From: Callipepla californica brunnescens
Taxonomy: Eukaryota > Chordata > Aves > Galliformes > Odontophoridae
Length of the DNA stretch: 64,000 nt
Direction of reading: 5' to 3'
Assembly (NCBI GenBank): GCA_023055505.1
Contig: JALIRH010000004.1
Location: 16,363,368 to 16,427,367 of the forward strand
Positions 48,191-61,000 of the stretch are shown piece after piece. Numbering within the stretch: position 1 is the stretch's first letter; each line of letters starts with the position of its first letter. Below the pieces are notes generated by a model that saw only the letters and a program-made list of their open reading frames with translations, was not told the DNA's origin and searched no databases. Both the position numbers and the translations under genes were made by a program.

Positions 48191-51100
48191 GTGTCTTACA
48201 ATTGGAAGAGATCAACAGAATGGTTTGAAGGTCAACAACATCATCTGTCAGTGTTTGTGCTAGAGTACTTCACTGTCTAGAGGCATGGGGCCTGTGTTCA
48301 TTCTCTAGCATTCTTTCGTATGCTTTTACAGCCTGGGATTCTGGAAAAACTGACCAGCCAAGGAGAAACTGATAGCAGTGACCCCTACAGACACATTCCT
48401 GCATGTTGCAACTCTTACATCACAACAGCATCCATCTTTTTCCATCTTTCTCCTGACCCACCTTTCAGCTCAGCACTCAGTGGGATTTGCAGTGTAGGGA
48501 CTTAATCCCCAGAAGGGTGAAGTAGCATAGAGAGGTGGTGTAGCCAAGTAATTCATGAGATCTGTGGGGAGACAGGGCTTAAAACAGAGTGTCTGACAGG
48601 AGCTGGCTCTTTCCCCTCAACCACTGAGCTTTTCCCTTGCGCTATAGTGAGCATCAGTGGGAACTAATTCTGCAGGACGAGGAAATGCTGTGGTACTGAG
48701 GTATTGTGTGGTACTGCAAGCTGTCTCTTGCAGAGCTGAGATCGTTCCCTCACTGCCTGAGGTTGCTGTACTTAGAAATTCTTTCTAATGAGCCCAAATT
48801 CTCAAAGAGTTCAGCAAAACAAATTGCAGATTGAGGAGGGCCAAATGGTTTCATAACCGCAGCTCAAGGTTGGAGCGCTTCCTCTGAAAATTGCTGTCTC
48901 CCATGGGTGCAATCCACGTAGCAGGAATAACTGCTAGCAGTGTGGAGTTGGAAGCCAAGGAACTGCTCTAATTTGTGCGAATTCAAGGCAAGGGCAAAAT
49001 GGTATTTAGCCCCCTGCTGAGTACGCCACCAAATGCTGTAGCTGACACTTAGACACAGCTTGCTTTCTTTGGAGACCGTTCTTTTTTCCTTTTTCCTTGA
49101 TGTATGGGTGAATTCAGGGCTTTTGAGGTGGTCAGCTTTACTTAATATTTTGGTTGAAACTCCCTCCATGTCCAAAAAACAGTTTTCTGGCCCATATTTA
49201 CCAGCACCAAACCATTGAGATACAAAGTCTCCTTGGATCAGTAGTAACAAATGTAACCAACCCCTCTCTTCCCCATTTGCTGGGCGCACTGTTTCCTTTG
49301 GGGGAAAGTGAACAGCCCTGGCTGGACTCAGGTGCTCTCTCTTTTTGTGCCCTGGCTCATGGCCACAGTTCATGGAGAGAATGTGTGAGACACCTTGGTC
49401 CTGTAGTTGCAGGAGGGAACAGTCTTGGAGTAAGCTTCTTTCATATGTCTTTGTACTCAGTTTGCTGGTTCAGCACACAACCTGCTGGTGCATCCTGTTT
49501 ACGTTCTGCTCTGTTTCAAGTTTCCAGCATAATTCAAGAACTATATAGCTGTGGATGCTTCCAATAAAAAAAAAAATATTTTGCCATTTTTCTCCACGAA
49601 ATAATCCTTTGTTGTGAAGTATGCCAGTTTGCAGTAACTTCAAGGCTCTTCCTAATGTGCAGAATTTATTTATTTTTTTTTTTTTAAGATTAAAATTGTC
49701 TGGGAGTTACATTTGTGTTCTACAAGTCTTCATAATAGCATTAAGTTTTTTAAACCTCTCCAAGCAATTTTCCCATCCAAAATACCTAAAGCACATCAGT
49801 GTGCGTGTGCCTGCTCTTTACTGAAATGCTAAAGAAGCCTTTTGATGTTATGACGAGCCACAACCACAAATGAAATTGGATGAAGAAATTTAGGTTGGTA
49901 TATTTGATGACTTGAATGGAAGATGCTTTGAGAGGACGGGGAACAGAAAAAAAAAAAAAGGAGCTGGTATTCTTTCTGAGTAAGACCTCAGCATGGAAAC
50001 ACAAACAGCAAAGGAGTTTGTTATTGAAGCAATATGCATCAAAGCCAAGTTGACTGTGAAACTCTCTGGCCTACCCTATAGTTGTGGTCTTTGCTGTTAT
50101 TAAATGTCACGTGGTGTTATGCAGCTAGACCAGGGTATTTTTCCAATCTAGAGTTTCATAAATGTGAGGGAAATGGTCTTGGCTTTGCAACCCTCTTCAC
50201 CTTGCCTTACACCTGTATGACCAAAGTGGGCTTTGGCCTGTGGGCTGTGAATTTCTTCCTTCCTGGAGCCATAGGAAGTTAGAAGGCTCTAGCTGGTAGC
50301 AAATGGCCTCCTGACCTTCAGCTGGTAGCTTAGAGAAAATCAACGTTTCTCTGAGACAAATGTTTTCTTTTGATTGTTCCAGTTGGTGTTACTTGTAGGG
50401 GAAAAATGCTTTCTTCTGAAAGACCAGAAACCAATCCTGCATTTCTGTTGACATTTAACTTGCATAAGGCCATGAAGGTCTTTGAGGTGAGCTAACTTTC
50501 TGAAAAGGAAAATTGATGCATAACTTTGGGAATTGATTTTGAGTTCCTTGCTGCCAAGACCAATCTAGAGTCAAGACAGAGGTTTTGAATTTATTAAAAT
50601 CCAAAGACCATTTTTCCTCTGAGATCTGCTCAGCCTGAATTTCTGGTTCTCCTGGAGGTGGGATGAGGCAGAGAGCCTGCCTGGCTTTGTGTGTGCCCAC
50701 AGCGCTGTAGTGCTCAGCTCCTCCCAGACCTCTAAAATCATTGTAAGTAATTGAGTTAAAGTCAGCATTTATCATCCTTAGTTAGCTTAGATCTAATCAT
50801 TCTTTCCAGAATTGTTTGCTGGATTGCTTTCCATGTCTAACCTTATCGGCCCCGTTAGCTCCTTATCCCTGTTTGACAAATCTAATCTCTCCCTTCCCTT
50901 CTGCAAGGAGACAGGCATCCTCAGGGGCTGCTGCACCGTGGTGTGCAGCTCACCAGCAGGCGTCCTAGAGACCTGCAGAAGGATGCTTGCAGCTGCTAGT
51001 GAATACTTGAAAGGGAATCAAGTTTAATGGGGATGGAAAGTAGGTTTTCTTGTCAGGATGGTTTCCTTGTTCACTTAATTTTTCTGTTGTAAGGACGTGA

Positions 51101-53616
51101 ATTTTACTGTGCTGGAAACAGAAAGTCTGCTAATGCTAACTGGTGTCATCAGTCAGGAATTGCTAGGACAAGCCTAGCACAAAGGGTACATGCAGTGCTT
51201 TGTGCCTTGTGTAACCCATGCCATGGTGTCTTGCTTGAGACATTTTCCTCTAGGCTTGTAAAATCACTCTTGGCTTTCGTTATTCTCTCAGAACATGGTG
51301 AACCATTGTACAGGAAACAGTTCCAGTTTCATGCCTCAGCAGTACTCCAGGGACCTGTTTTTCTTTTTTTTTCCCTCTCTCACTCCCAAAGCAGAACTGA
51401 CACCACCAATGCAAATGGAGTCACTGGGCAGTAAAGCTGAAGTCAGCAAGAAGAAAATCCAGCCAATGGGCTGTATCATATGCACATTTAAGGTTGTTCT
51501 CTCTGGGCTTGTGTCTCCCTTTCTTTTGGGATTACAAGTATTCTGCAGGCGCACACGGAAGAGCTAATGCCTCCCTCAGTGGGAAGAAGTTTGATTCCCC
51601 ACACTCCGTGTCTCTGGAAGCATAATTTTACATAATTTACGTTCCAATCCACAATGCTGTCATTTGCCACCTCAACTTCTAGTGTGCTCAGCACAGCTCA
51701 GTCAGCTGAAAGATTTTTTTGTTGCTGTCAGAGGGAGAGGAAACAGCCTCTGTGTGCTTTCATTGTGGAGACCTCTGGAGAGCAGCATCCCTCGTGTTGG
51801 GCACAGGGTCCTTAAGGGACTAATCTGCAGTGCTGCCTGCTGGGGCTTCAACTTATTGCATCCTTCAGTATGTTCAAAAGAGAAGTCTTTCCAGTTTTCT
51901 GATCCCGCCCCATCCTAGTACAGAAATGTACTTTTGCAGCTGGAATCTCCCAAGTCTGGAGCACCTGATGGTCACACTGCAGAGGGGTGCCTGTCTCTGC
52001 TTTTGGGACATGTTATGGGATTCATAAATAACAACCACCTTACCAAAGGATAAATCAGTGTGCTTCAGGCTCTTCTGCTTCCCTGTGAGCTGTGCTCTGT
52101 CAGCTCCAAATGCTCTTTGAACACTGTTTTCTTCAAAGTTCCTTTTTTGCATAGAGTGATTGGAAAAGCCGGAGAAATTACCATGGAATATTTTTTTTCT
52201 CTCATTTTGGTTCAAAGTGAGAATTCAAAATGTTTTGACTGGCTTTGTTTTTAGAAAAGTCACCAAATATAGATGTGTTCTCTCTAGAATGGGAACAATA
52301 AAAGGATGCAGTGCTTTGACAGCAGTCTGCCTGCTGATTGCTGCATGTACCAAGTGTCAGGATGAGAGTGATGGCCTTAGAATGTAAATCCACTGAGGCA
52401 GGAAGAGTGCTTTCCTTTGCTTTTCTACAGCACATCGTATGTGCATTGTCTGTGCCAAGCCTGAATATTGAGGGACTTGCACTGGTAGAGAGAGCAGACC
52501 CTTGCCAGCCAGTCTGGGGCAGGAGCACTCTGATTGTTCAGCTCAGTTTGAGCCAGCAGCACGTGGTTTGTCTGAGCTCCTTCATCATTTCTTCCCAGTT
52601 ACTGTGAGCCCTAGGAAGATGTTGTCCATTCTGTCGAACTTCTGTTAAATTGGTATTTTTGTAGTTTAAGACCTGGACAGTAGCAAGATTTGAGCTGTAG
52701 TGTTTTGTTTTGGTGTTAGTTTAGCTAAAAAATATCAGCTAAGCTTGTGGCTGGGAAAAAAAAAAACACAACAGCACACTATCACTGAAACAAGCAAATA
52801 GTCTCTCCTCCTCATTCCAGCTCTTTGTTTTGGTGAAGTGTGACATGGCTTTGACTCCATTAAACGTGTGTGCACCCAGAAGGACCAGTGCAAAGCCTTG
52901 TTCCCTACCTCAGTACACAGGGATGTTTCCAGCCCCAGACGGGTCCTGTTTATGGCACCAGTGCTGTGCCTCAACTCAGAAATGGTAGTGATGTGCAGTC
53001 TGCCGCATGAGAAAGTGACCATCATAACAAAATCCTAATTTTCACCTCTTAGACAGATCTCATTGTGGAGTTGTTTGAAAGGCTATATGCTGCAGTTTGT
53101 ATCCCCAGGGCCTGACTGGAGCCAGATGCAGAAAGATTAGGGATTCTGCCTAATCCAGCTAGAAACTCTGACAGTACCCAACAGAGAGGAGTCCCTGGCT
53201 GCTTTGCAGACTGTTCCTGGCTTTGTGCAGGGATTTGTCCTCAGAGACTGCCATTCAGTAGAGAGCTGCAAGTCTGACTTACTTCAGTGAACAGCTCTGT
53301 GTTTCATGGGTATTTGGGGTCTCATTTATTATCAGCTGTGCTTCATTTTGGAAACGTGATTGAACTCCTGGAATATAAGATTCTGTCTCCGTTGGGGAGA
53401 AGAGATTTGTAACCATACATGTGGTGGCAGGTGGTTTCTGGCAGCATGGTTTTCCTTAACATGTTCATGATTTTGACCAAGTTTATGGCTGCTCTTTGTA
53501 AAATCCTCTTCTCATTATGCTAACGCACTTCAGAATTTCAGGCTCTGTCACCTTTTCTTATTATCTCATATTTCTTTTTCTCCCCTGTCACCTCCTGTGG
53601 TCTCTGCTCTGTGCAG
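48191..53616. other. Intronic non-coding stretch
   Basis: No repeat beyond short A/T runs (about 49565-49577 and 49672-49686). The minus-strand 169-codon frame at 48864-49373 and the overlapping + strand 137-codon frame at 49154-49567 have no domain and no splice support. Confidence 0.5.
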
Positions 53617-53717
53617 AATGAGCCCGGTTGCAGTTGCCTGCACCAGGTTGCTGCAGATTACCAATGCAAAACCTGATTTGAACAACAGCCTGGAGGAAAG
53701 CAAGCTGTACCAGGAAG
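53617..53717 (+). CDS. Candidate first coding exon (33 codons), protein unknown
   Basis: A long pyrimidine tract runs from about 53568 and ends at TGGTCTCTGCTCTGTGCAG. An ATG follows one base into the exon, with A at -3. The frame is open for 33 codons to a donor CAGGAAG/GTGATGG (phase 1). The peptide begins MSPVAVACTRLLQITNAK and ends NNSLEESKLYQE, a soluble, helix-friendly composition. Twenty-two of 33 third positions are G or C (about 67%), well above the surrounding AT-rich intron. If real, the upstream CpG-island and leader exons would supply the 5' UTR, after a very long first intron. Without splicing, the frame runs on to a stop at 53812. No known N-terminus is recognised. The donor is moderate. 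Confidence 0.33.
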
Positions 53718-56700
53718 GTGATGGGGATGTTTTTTTAGGTGCCCGACATGGTGATGGTTTCTGTTCCCATCTTGCTGTGACATGTAAAGAGATTTTATGC
53801 TTCTTTGGTTGATGGAAGAGTCTGCAGCTCTGAGAGTTTGCTGGCTTAGGCAGAACAGGCTGTGCTTGCAGGTTTATTGGGTGCTGTTTTGGTTTTGGTA
53901 TTTGTTTTCGTTTTTGTTTTTTTTACAGATGAAAAAAGAGGAGAGAGAAAGCACTTACCTTTTGTTAAGACTGCAAAATCTAGAGCTTGGTTATCTTGGG
54001 ATGAGGATTTTGTGAGGTTAGAAGCATTTGGGTACCTATTGATGCTTGCAAATAAGTTTTGTTCTTAGGACAACAAGGATAAAATGCAGTAATTAAAAAT
54101 AAATCTTGGAGATCTGAATTTCTTAAGGGAAACAAATTATTCTCTTGGTTGCTTTCTTCCCCCACTCATCCTGTTTCTGCTGGACTAAAGAAGCAAATTA
54201 AATTGAGACTAGACCTCTAGAGTCGCAGTGTAAGGAAGTGAGAAGACCCTCTTTGATCCCAAATGCTTAATCAAGAAGCGTTTGCTGGCAGCGCTAAATA
54301 GGATTTATTTGTCAAGACCTAGACAGAGGCCAGTGGGGCCTGCAAGCAAACAAAAGGAGGAGGTACAGCACCACAAACTTGGATTCAACGTATTCACTGT
54401 TAATCTTCTTTTGCCTACATAAAGTGAAGGTTATTAACCTGACTGCAAAAGGACCTACTGGGGAGTTAAGTGTCACGTGGAGGGGATTATTACATTTTGA
54501 AAAGAATTTGTGCTGCTGACTGTAACATAATAAATGTATTAGGTGCCTCTTTAGATCTTCCCTAAGTGGCAAAGAGGCATTGATCACTGTGTGTGATGGG
54601 GGCTGGGGAGCTTGTTTTTGATGTTTTAATACTGACTCAGAAATGAGAGCTTGGAGTTGATAATGAAAGGAGAACTTGCATTTTATTATTGCTCATTTTT
54701 CTGCCTTGAAGAGACCAGGAGGGAGTTGGTGCGTGGAGGGGTGAGAAAGAAATCATTAGCATCTTCGGATTTGCACTGCAGATTAAGGCAGGGGAGTGAG
54801 GCTGATGTTTTTTAAGCCTCTAGCGTATTTTCCAGATGAACTCTTTAACTTGATCCCTCCTTTAGGTTTTTTTTCTACCAAAAGGCTTTCCACTCATGGG
54901 TTTAAAAGGTCTTAGAGTTGAGCAGAAATCAGAAGCTAATTTATTCCACAAGTATCCTTAGCAGGCATTTTGGCCAATGCTGTACAAAAGTTATTCTAAA
55001 ATCAATCAATTTTTTTCCTTCCATTTTCCATCTGAAGAGATGTGAGTTCTCATACCTCCACTCCACTCTTGATCATTTCGTAGCTCTTCACAACATTCTC
55101 AGTGTAAGAACGATTTGCTGATTGTCACCAAATGAATGTCTAGCTCGGGAGGCTGGGGGGGCAACTGCAATATTATTTCCTAATTAGAATTTACCTCAGT
55201 CTTTGTGTTTCAATTCTCCTGCCGTTCAGTATGTAACAGGAAAGCCTTACTGTGGTTGTCAGGAGCAGAGGGCAGATCTGAGTGAAGCTATGCTGTGTCA
55301 GAGAAAGGAAGGAGGTGGATGCTGTGGTACGAACAAAGTGAGGGCTAGGGGAGACCTCAGGTGTTTGCAGATGCATCTTTAGTGGAGACACAGGGCAGAG
55401 ATCCTGGGTGCTTATGAACACTAAAGATCTCCTAACACGTGTTGCAGCAGCAAGCGCCTCAGCCAGAGCATCAGAGGTAATTAGTTTGTCTGCCTGCATT
55501 CCTCCTTCAGCCTCAATTAATTATGTGCACTCTTTAACTTCTTGTCAGAACCACTCTGTAGCGGTGTTATATGATGTTAACCAGCTGCTACCTGCTGTTT
55601 CCATCGATACTTTATAAATACTGTACAAGGGACTTGAAAGGCCAGCCTCACGCGTGTGAGAGCAAGCTCTGTTCCTGCTGCTCTTCTCCCTCCCTGAGCA
55701 CTTGGTCTAAGGAAGGAACGACAAGATGCTGTCTGTGTTGGTAGCAAATACAACAGTTCCAGCAGGCAAATGCCTCAGTATGCTTCAAGGGGACAGCAGC
55801 TGCTTCTGGTGTTTATTGACTGAAATACAAACACAGGTCAGCAATGAGAAATGCGGGTTGTTTCAGTAAAAAGAGCTGTACTGGAGTGCTTGCAGCAGTG
55901 GCAGCTCCTTGGGCAAGGCTTACAAGGAAAGATGGTTGTATCTTTTATTAGGTCTGTTGATGCTGCTGAGGGAGGTGACCTTTTGAACACGCAAGTGTCA
56001 TTTCTCAAGTCTGAAATAGAAGCATCAGCCTTCAAAACTAAATAAATACATGTCAAGAATACTTCTCTGAGTTTAGCAGTTATGTTAATGACTTCAACCA
56101 TCTGTTAGAGAAAATGTAGTTGTGAAGCTGGGATGGGTTAGGGTACGTTAGTAGAGGAGGGGTAATAAAGTTGTTTGTCTCTTAGGGATGGCATCGAGTG
56201 GTTGTTGTAAAGGTCTTCAGGGACCAAGTTTTAATAGTTTGCTTTTTAAAAGTTACTTTTTAGAAGTAAGATTAAAAAAAAAAAAAAAATTCCTGGAAGG
56301 CACAGAAATGGTGGCATACTGACTCAGCACCCTCTTCACCTGGCAGCTGTACTAGAGCCACTTACAGACTGTCAAACCCTGCACTCAATGTGTGTTAGCT
56401 GTGCTAAAACAAGTTTTAATTTACCTTCAATTATAGCATCTACTGCCAGGTAACCTCATGTAAGCCAGTAGAGGTACAGTTGCAGGGAAAAGCAGCATTC
56501 AGAAAAATGTAACCACATACTCAGGATGCTCTGCTGCTTTTCTGGAGTTATCAGGTTGCAGCTGAGAGGAAGTGCTTCATCTGGTCTAGTATCTGATCTA
56601 AAGGAGAGAATACAAGTATTTGAGACCACTTGTAAAATATACAGGGAGTACTGTGAGTCTCGTGGTTATAAACATCCCTTCAAATGTACAACTTTTTGGA

Positions 56701-57099
56701 GGCAGTGAAGATTAGATGTTCCACGCTGGAAGAAGTTAGGGCTCAGAAACCTTTCTGGAGGGGCACATTGTGGAACCCCAGGCGAATGAATATCTGTGAC
56801 TCCATAAGAATAACAGTGCCCTCAAATTGGCTGGGAAGAAGGTGTTCCCCACTTGTGCTGCTCAGATTTCTAAGATGTAGCAAGTCCTGCAACTTTCAGA
56901 TCTCTTAGGGGTTCTTGGAGAATCCAGCCCTATGAAGAGATGTGTAGTGCTGTGTTTTTCAGTTGGACAGTAGTAACAAATCAGGTATTTTGAGTTTCTG
57001 AGAGATGTAAGAGTTTTGCTGCACTGAGTTAAGATACCACTGCTATTCTGCAAAATAAAGTTATTACTTGGTATGACCATCCATGAAAATGAAAGCAAA
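53718..57099. other. Intronic non-coding stretch
   Basis: No gene or repeat beyond an A16 run at 56274-56289. A minus-strand donor-like motif (AAAAG/GTAAGTGC, near 53960) lacks a credible exon. Confidence 0.5.
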
Positions 57100-58000
57100 T
57101 AGTGAATTTATTTAATTAAAGTGTGGCTTCATTGACGTCAGATTTTGCTCAGACTTAGTGAGAGCAAATCAGATCACTTGGCCTTCAAGTTACATCATCT
57201 TGCCTCTATTACTCACTAATTGTTTACACCTTGGGGCCCAGCAGAAATAGCTAAAAATATTAACTTAATGCAATGGATTGATTACAGAAAAAAATACACA
57301 AAAGAAAATTCCTTTTCAACCTCTAGCTATTTACTTCTGTGTCTTCATGATGAATCATAAATGTTCTTGTGATAGCTACATGAATAATTTGTAGCAATTG
57401 TAGAATATAATTTTCTATGTAAGTTATTCTGTTGACAAATTGTCTACAAATAGCATATTGACTTCTCAATTGCATGAATTATTTGAAATTATTCATAGAT
57501 TGTTTCTTGTTTTGCCGGTTGTTTACAAGCAGTTCCTTTTCAGTATTCAGTATTCAAGTGTTCAGCTTCCAGCTGCACAATTCAGTTTGGATTTTGACAC
57601 AGAGGTCACACAATACAATTCCTTCTCCTCGACTAAATGCATATAATCCATAGGATCTAACTTCTTGCACGATTATTTGCACTGAATGACAAAATTCTTA
57701 TTCTGCAGCCTGTCTTCAACACTTGTTTAAAAAGAATTGTTTCAATTTCCACTGATCGTCTTGTCTGGAAGGATATTTATAGACATACTTGTATATAGTG
57801 GATATTGCCATAAATGAGAAAAATTGCTGTAAAGCTTCAGCTGTTCACTCATCTGCATCTTCATGAATTTAACAGTTTGGCCATTTCCTTACTACAATAT
57901 TAATTTTATCATACTAGTTTTTCCTGTGTGTGAGAAAAACAACTATATGAACAAGGTCCACCAATGTATTGTTAAACAGTTGTAAGCATTTCCTGTGGAA
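57100..58000. promoter_or_regulatory. AT-rich enhancer-like block, CRE at 57133-57140
   Basis: This is about 900 bp of AT-rich, non-repetitive sequence dense in homeodomain/POU-like words (TGCATGAATTATTTGAAATT, 'actaattgtttac', 'ttgattac', 'tcatgatgaatcataaatg'). A perfect TGACGTCA palindrome lies at its left side. The texture resembles conserved developmental enhancers; function is inferred only. Confidence 0.25.
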
Positions 58001-61000
58001 ACTGCCTATAGTGACCTCCATTGTCAGTGCTGGCCGTGTTGTTCCAGCTGATTTTAAGACTTTTATTTTCCTCTGTCCTTAGAACCCTTCAGTTCTGTTT
58101 AAAGCTGCAGTTCTGTGAATATAAAATCAATAAGTTTGTAAACTCCCACGTTGTAACTGGACAAGCCAGGGCCATTCTTAGAGCAGTAGCCTCACACCCT
58201 CCTAGCTTTGTCCCTGGGCTGCTGCCTCTCTGCCTCTTCCTCCCTTTGTTGTCCCTACCTACCCCCTTTCCAGGGAGAGAGGATCAAAGATCTCGTGTTT
58301 GGAGATGTTTCAGTCTAAGGACTGCACTGCAAAGCTATGCAGAAGGACATGTTTGGAATTCTTTTGCAAGTTACTGAAGTAGCAGCGAGAAGAATGCTAC
58401 TTGCTGCTCAGATGTAAGGGAAAATCACCCTTAAAGAACTGAAGTTTCCAAAATATAAAATTTTGTTTCTGTTTCTTATTACATTTTTGGATCATTTTGA
58501 AAATATTTCTCTTTGTATATTCAAATCGCCACAATGTGACGCAGTTTCTATCTGCCCTCTTTGTGTTACAATTGATGTATTTTCCTACACCTTTCTTTGG
58601 TCCCTGGAGCTCAGGATTGTGTTCATTGTAAGTGAGTGTTTAGTGTCTGCCTAGAAGAGCTCCTTTTCTGGCTTGAATTTTCTGGTTGTGGAACTCTGGA
58701 TATAGCCATATGGTGAGGGAGGTCTTGTTGAGCACTGGATGCAGAGGGATGCTGTTGGATCTTGTGGCTGGCTCCTTTTAGTGCAGGCTTTCTTATTGTG
58801 TCAGTTGGTGGTTACTGTGGCAGAATAGAGTTTGGTGAGGAGATGGCACCATTTTATTTTCGTGACTTGGGAGAGATGTCCGATGCTTTGCCCAAATGGA
58901 CTGAGACAGCATAAGTGTTGAGAAACCTCTCAAAGGCTGAAACCAGTCATTACCTCCAGGTAAATGGCAGATTACACAGCCTCTGAAGGCTTCACCCTTT
59001 CTCCCAATTGCTGGGCTCACTCCTAGTGTTCCGGAAGACTGGAAATTATTTAGTCCTGGTCCTGGCTTGACCTGTCTTCAGACTGCTGTATCTTGCTGAC
59101 CGGTAGCCAGATGACTGAAGTAATCATGGGTTGTAAGCAGCAGGCAAACGAAAAAGGAACAAAGGTTTCCTCTCAGAGGAGGTCTCCTCAGCTTACTGCA
59201 GCTAGAAACTGCTTTCTGAAAGCCTCTAAACACCTCCATCCTAAACACAGTGTGGCTGTAGGAAGCAGAAGCAGGTACTGTTCTCTTAGTAGCTAGGCCA
59301 TAACAGTGCCGGGAGCTGTTTTGTATTCTAAGAGTCCTAACAAATAATTCAGCAGAGGGGTTTTGTGCAGTTGATGCTTTTGTCATGAAGTGGTTTGCAG
59401 AGTGCTGTCCCTGCCTCATTAGCCTGCATGCTGCCCGCTGAAGACCCTTGTGGAACTGTGCACTCAGAAGCTAAGTGCTTGTAAAAGCTCCTGTGGTTGA
59501 TTGGAAGGCCAACAGGCTCATTTGCTTCACACTCTTTCTTAGTCTTTTAGAACTAGTAGTGTTGGTGTCTTTATTTTTTTCTGTCTATGTCAAGTTTCTA
59601 TTCTGGCACAAAATGCTGAAGTACAGAAGTGCCACTTGAGATGCTGAAAAAAGCGGTAGTTGAAATAAAACTTAAAAATAAATAAATATAGATGGAAAGG
59701 TCAGACGAAGGTGAGTCCATGTTCATTTTCAAGCAGTACCTTAGCAAGCAGCTTAATAATAGAAAAACACAATGCAGGGAGGAATAGCCCTTGCAGTAAA
59801 CTAAGAGTACTTGCAGTCTTGTTGTCAGGAGCAGAGCTCAGGGTTAGAAGCTCTCCGTATTGTGCAAGCTGATACAAAGCTGCATTTTGGCTTCCACAGT
59901 TAATTATGTGACTAGGTTCCAAGAACAACACAGACTATAAAATCAGTAAGTGTTTTATTTTGGAAATCCTTTTAAGATTGGTGAGGCAGAAATTCCACCT
60001 TTCCGGTGATGTCTTAAGTTTTTGGAGTGTCTGAGGATTTTAGGCTACACACTTTCAGAGGGCCAAGTTTTTAGAAACTGCTGAGCGTTTCTTGTCTGAA
60101 GATCCTTGGATAAACAGCTCGAGACATTTTTATAGACAGAGTTCCCCAAACCCTAACTGTTTCCTTAGTTCCGTCTTTCAGAGTGAAGCTTTCCCACATC
60201 CATCTCTTTGGGGTCTGGTTATGCTCCTGTTGCAGACACAAGGGCATTTGTCATTGTTCACAGTGGAGCTGTAATTTGCTTGGCTGTCCTTCCTCTTGCA
60301 TTCTGCAGGCTCAGAAGTGCTCCTACACTAACTGCCTAGCCCCTCCAAAAAGAGTATTCTCTGACCATTTAGTGCTGATGCGCTTTGTGAACTGAAGAGT
60401 GCTCTTTCTGCAGCTGTCAGAGGAGTGGCTTCCTATTTCTCAAGTTTTGGGACATCCTTTGGGAGCTGGGTTTGTTCACTGCTGTTGTGAAACCTGAAGA
60501 GCATTTTGTTCCATTTGTGCCCTGTAGTAACAGTGGTCCCTAAGCTAAGCTTCCCACACAGCTCCATGCTCCTGACTTCCATTATTCCTGATTTTGATTA
60601 CTGGCTGCTTAAAGCTCTTGAATGAGAGTGCAGAAGAGAATGATGGTGGGACAGACTAGGGGAAAAAGAAGGTGTTGAAAAACAGTTGCAGATAGGGAAT
60701 GTGCTCTAGAAGTGAAAGCTGGTAAGAGGCCATAAGAGCATCATCGTGAGAAAACACCAGCCAGAAATAAAGAACCACCTTCTTCCTACTCGCTCCTTTC
60801 TGATGTACTTTTATTTTGCCACACAGTGTTAAATGGCTTTAAGGTGCTTGTACAGCTTAGCTGTGGGGAAAAAAAAAACTACCTCACCTCTGTACTTTTT
60901 CCACATGTTGGAATTGCTAATACTAGTATTTTTTGAAAAGTTTTGACTGTTTTTACATTGTATTCCAGAAAATGTCTGTTAGGTCTGCTATGGTAGTCAG

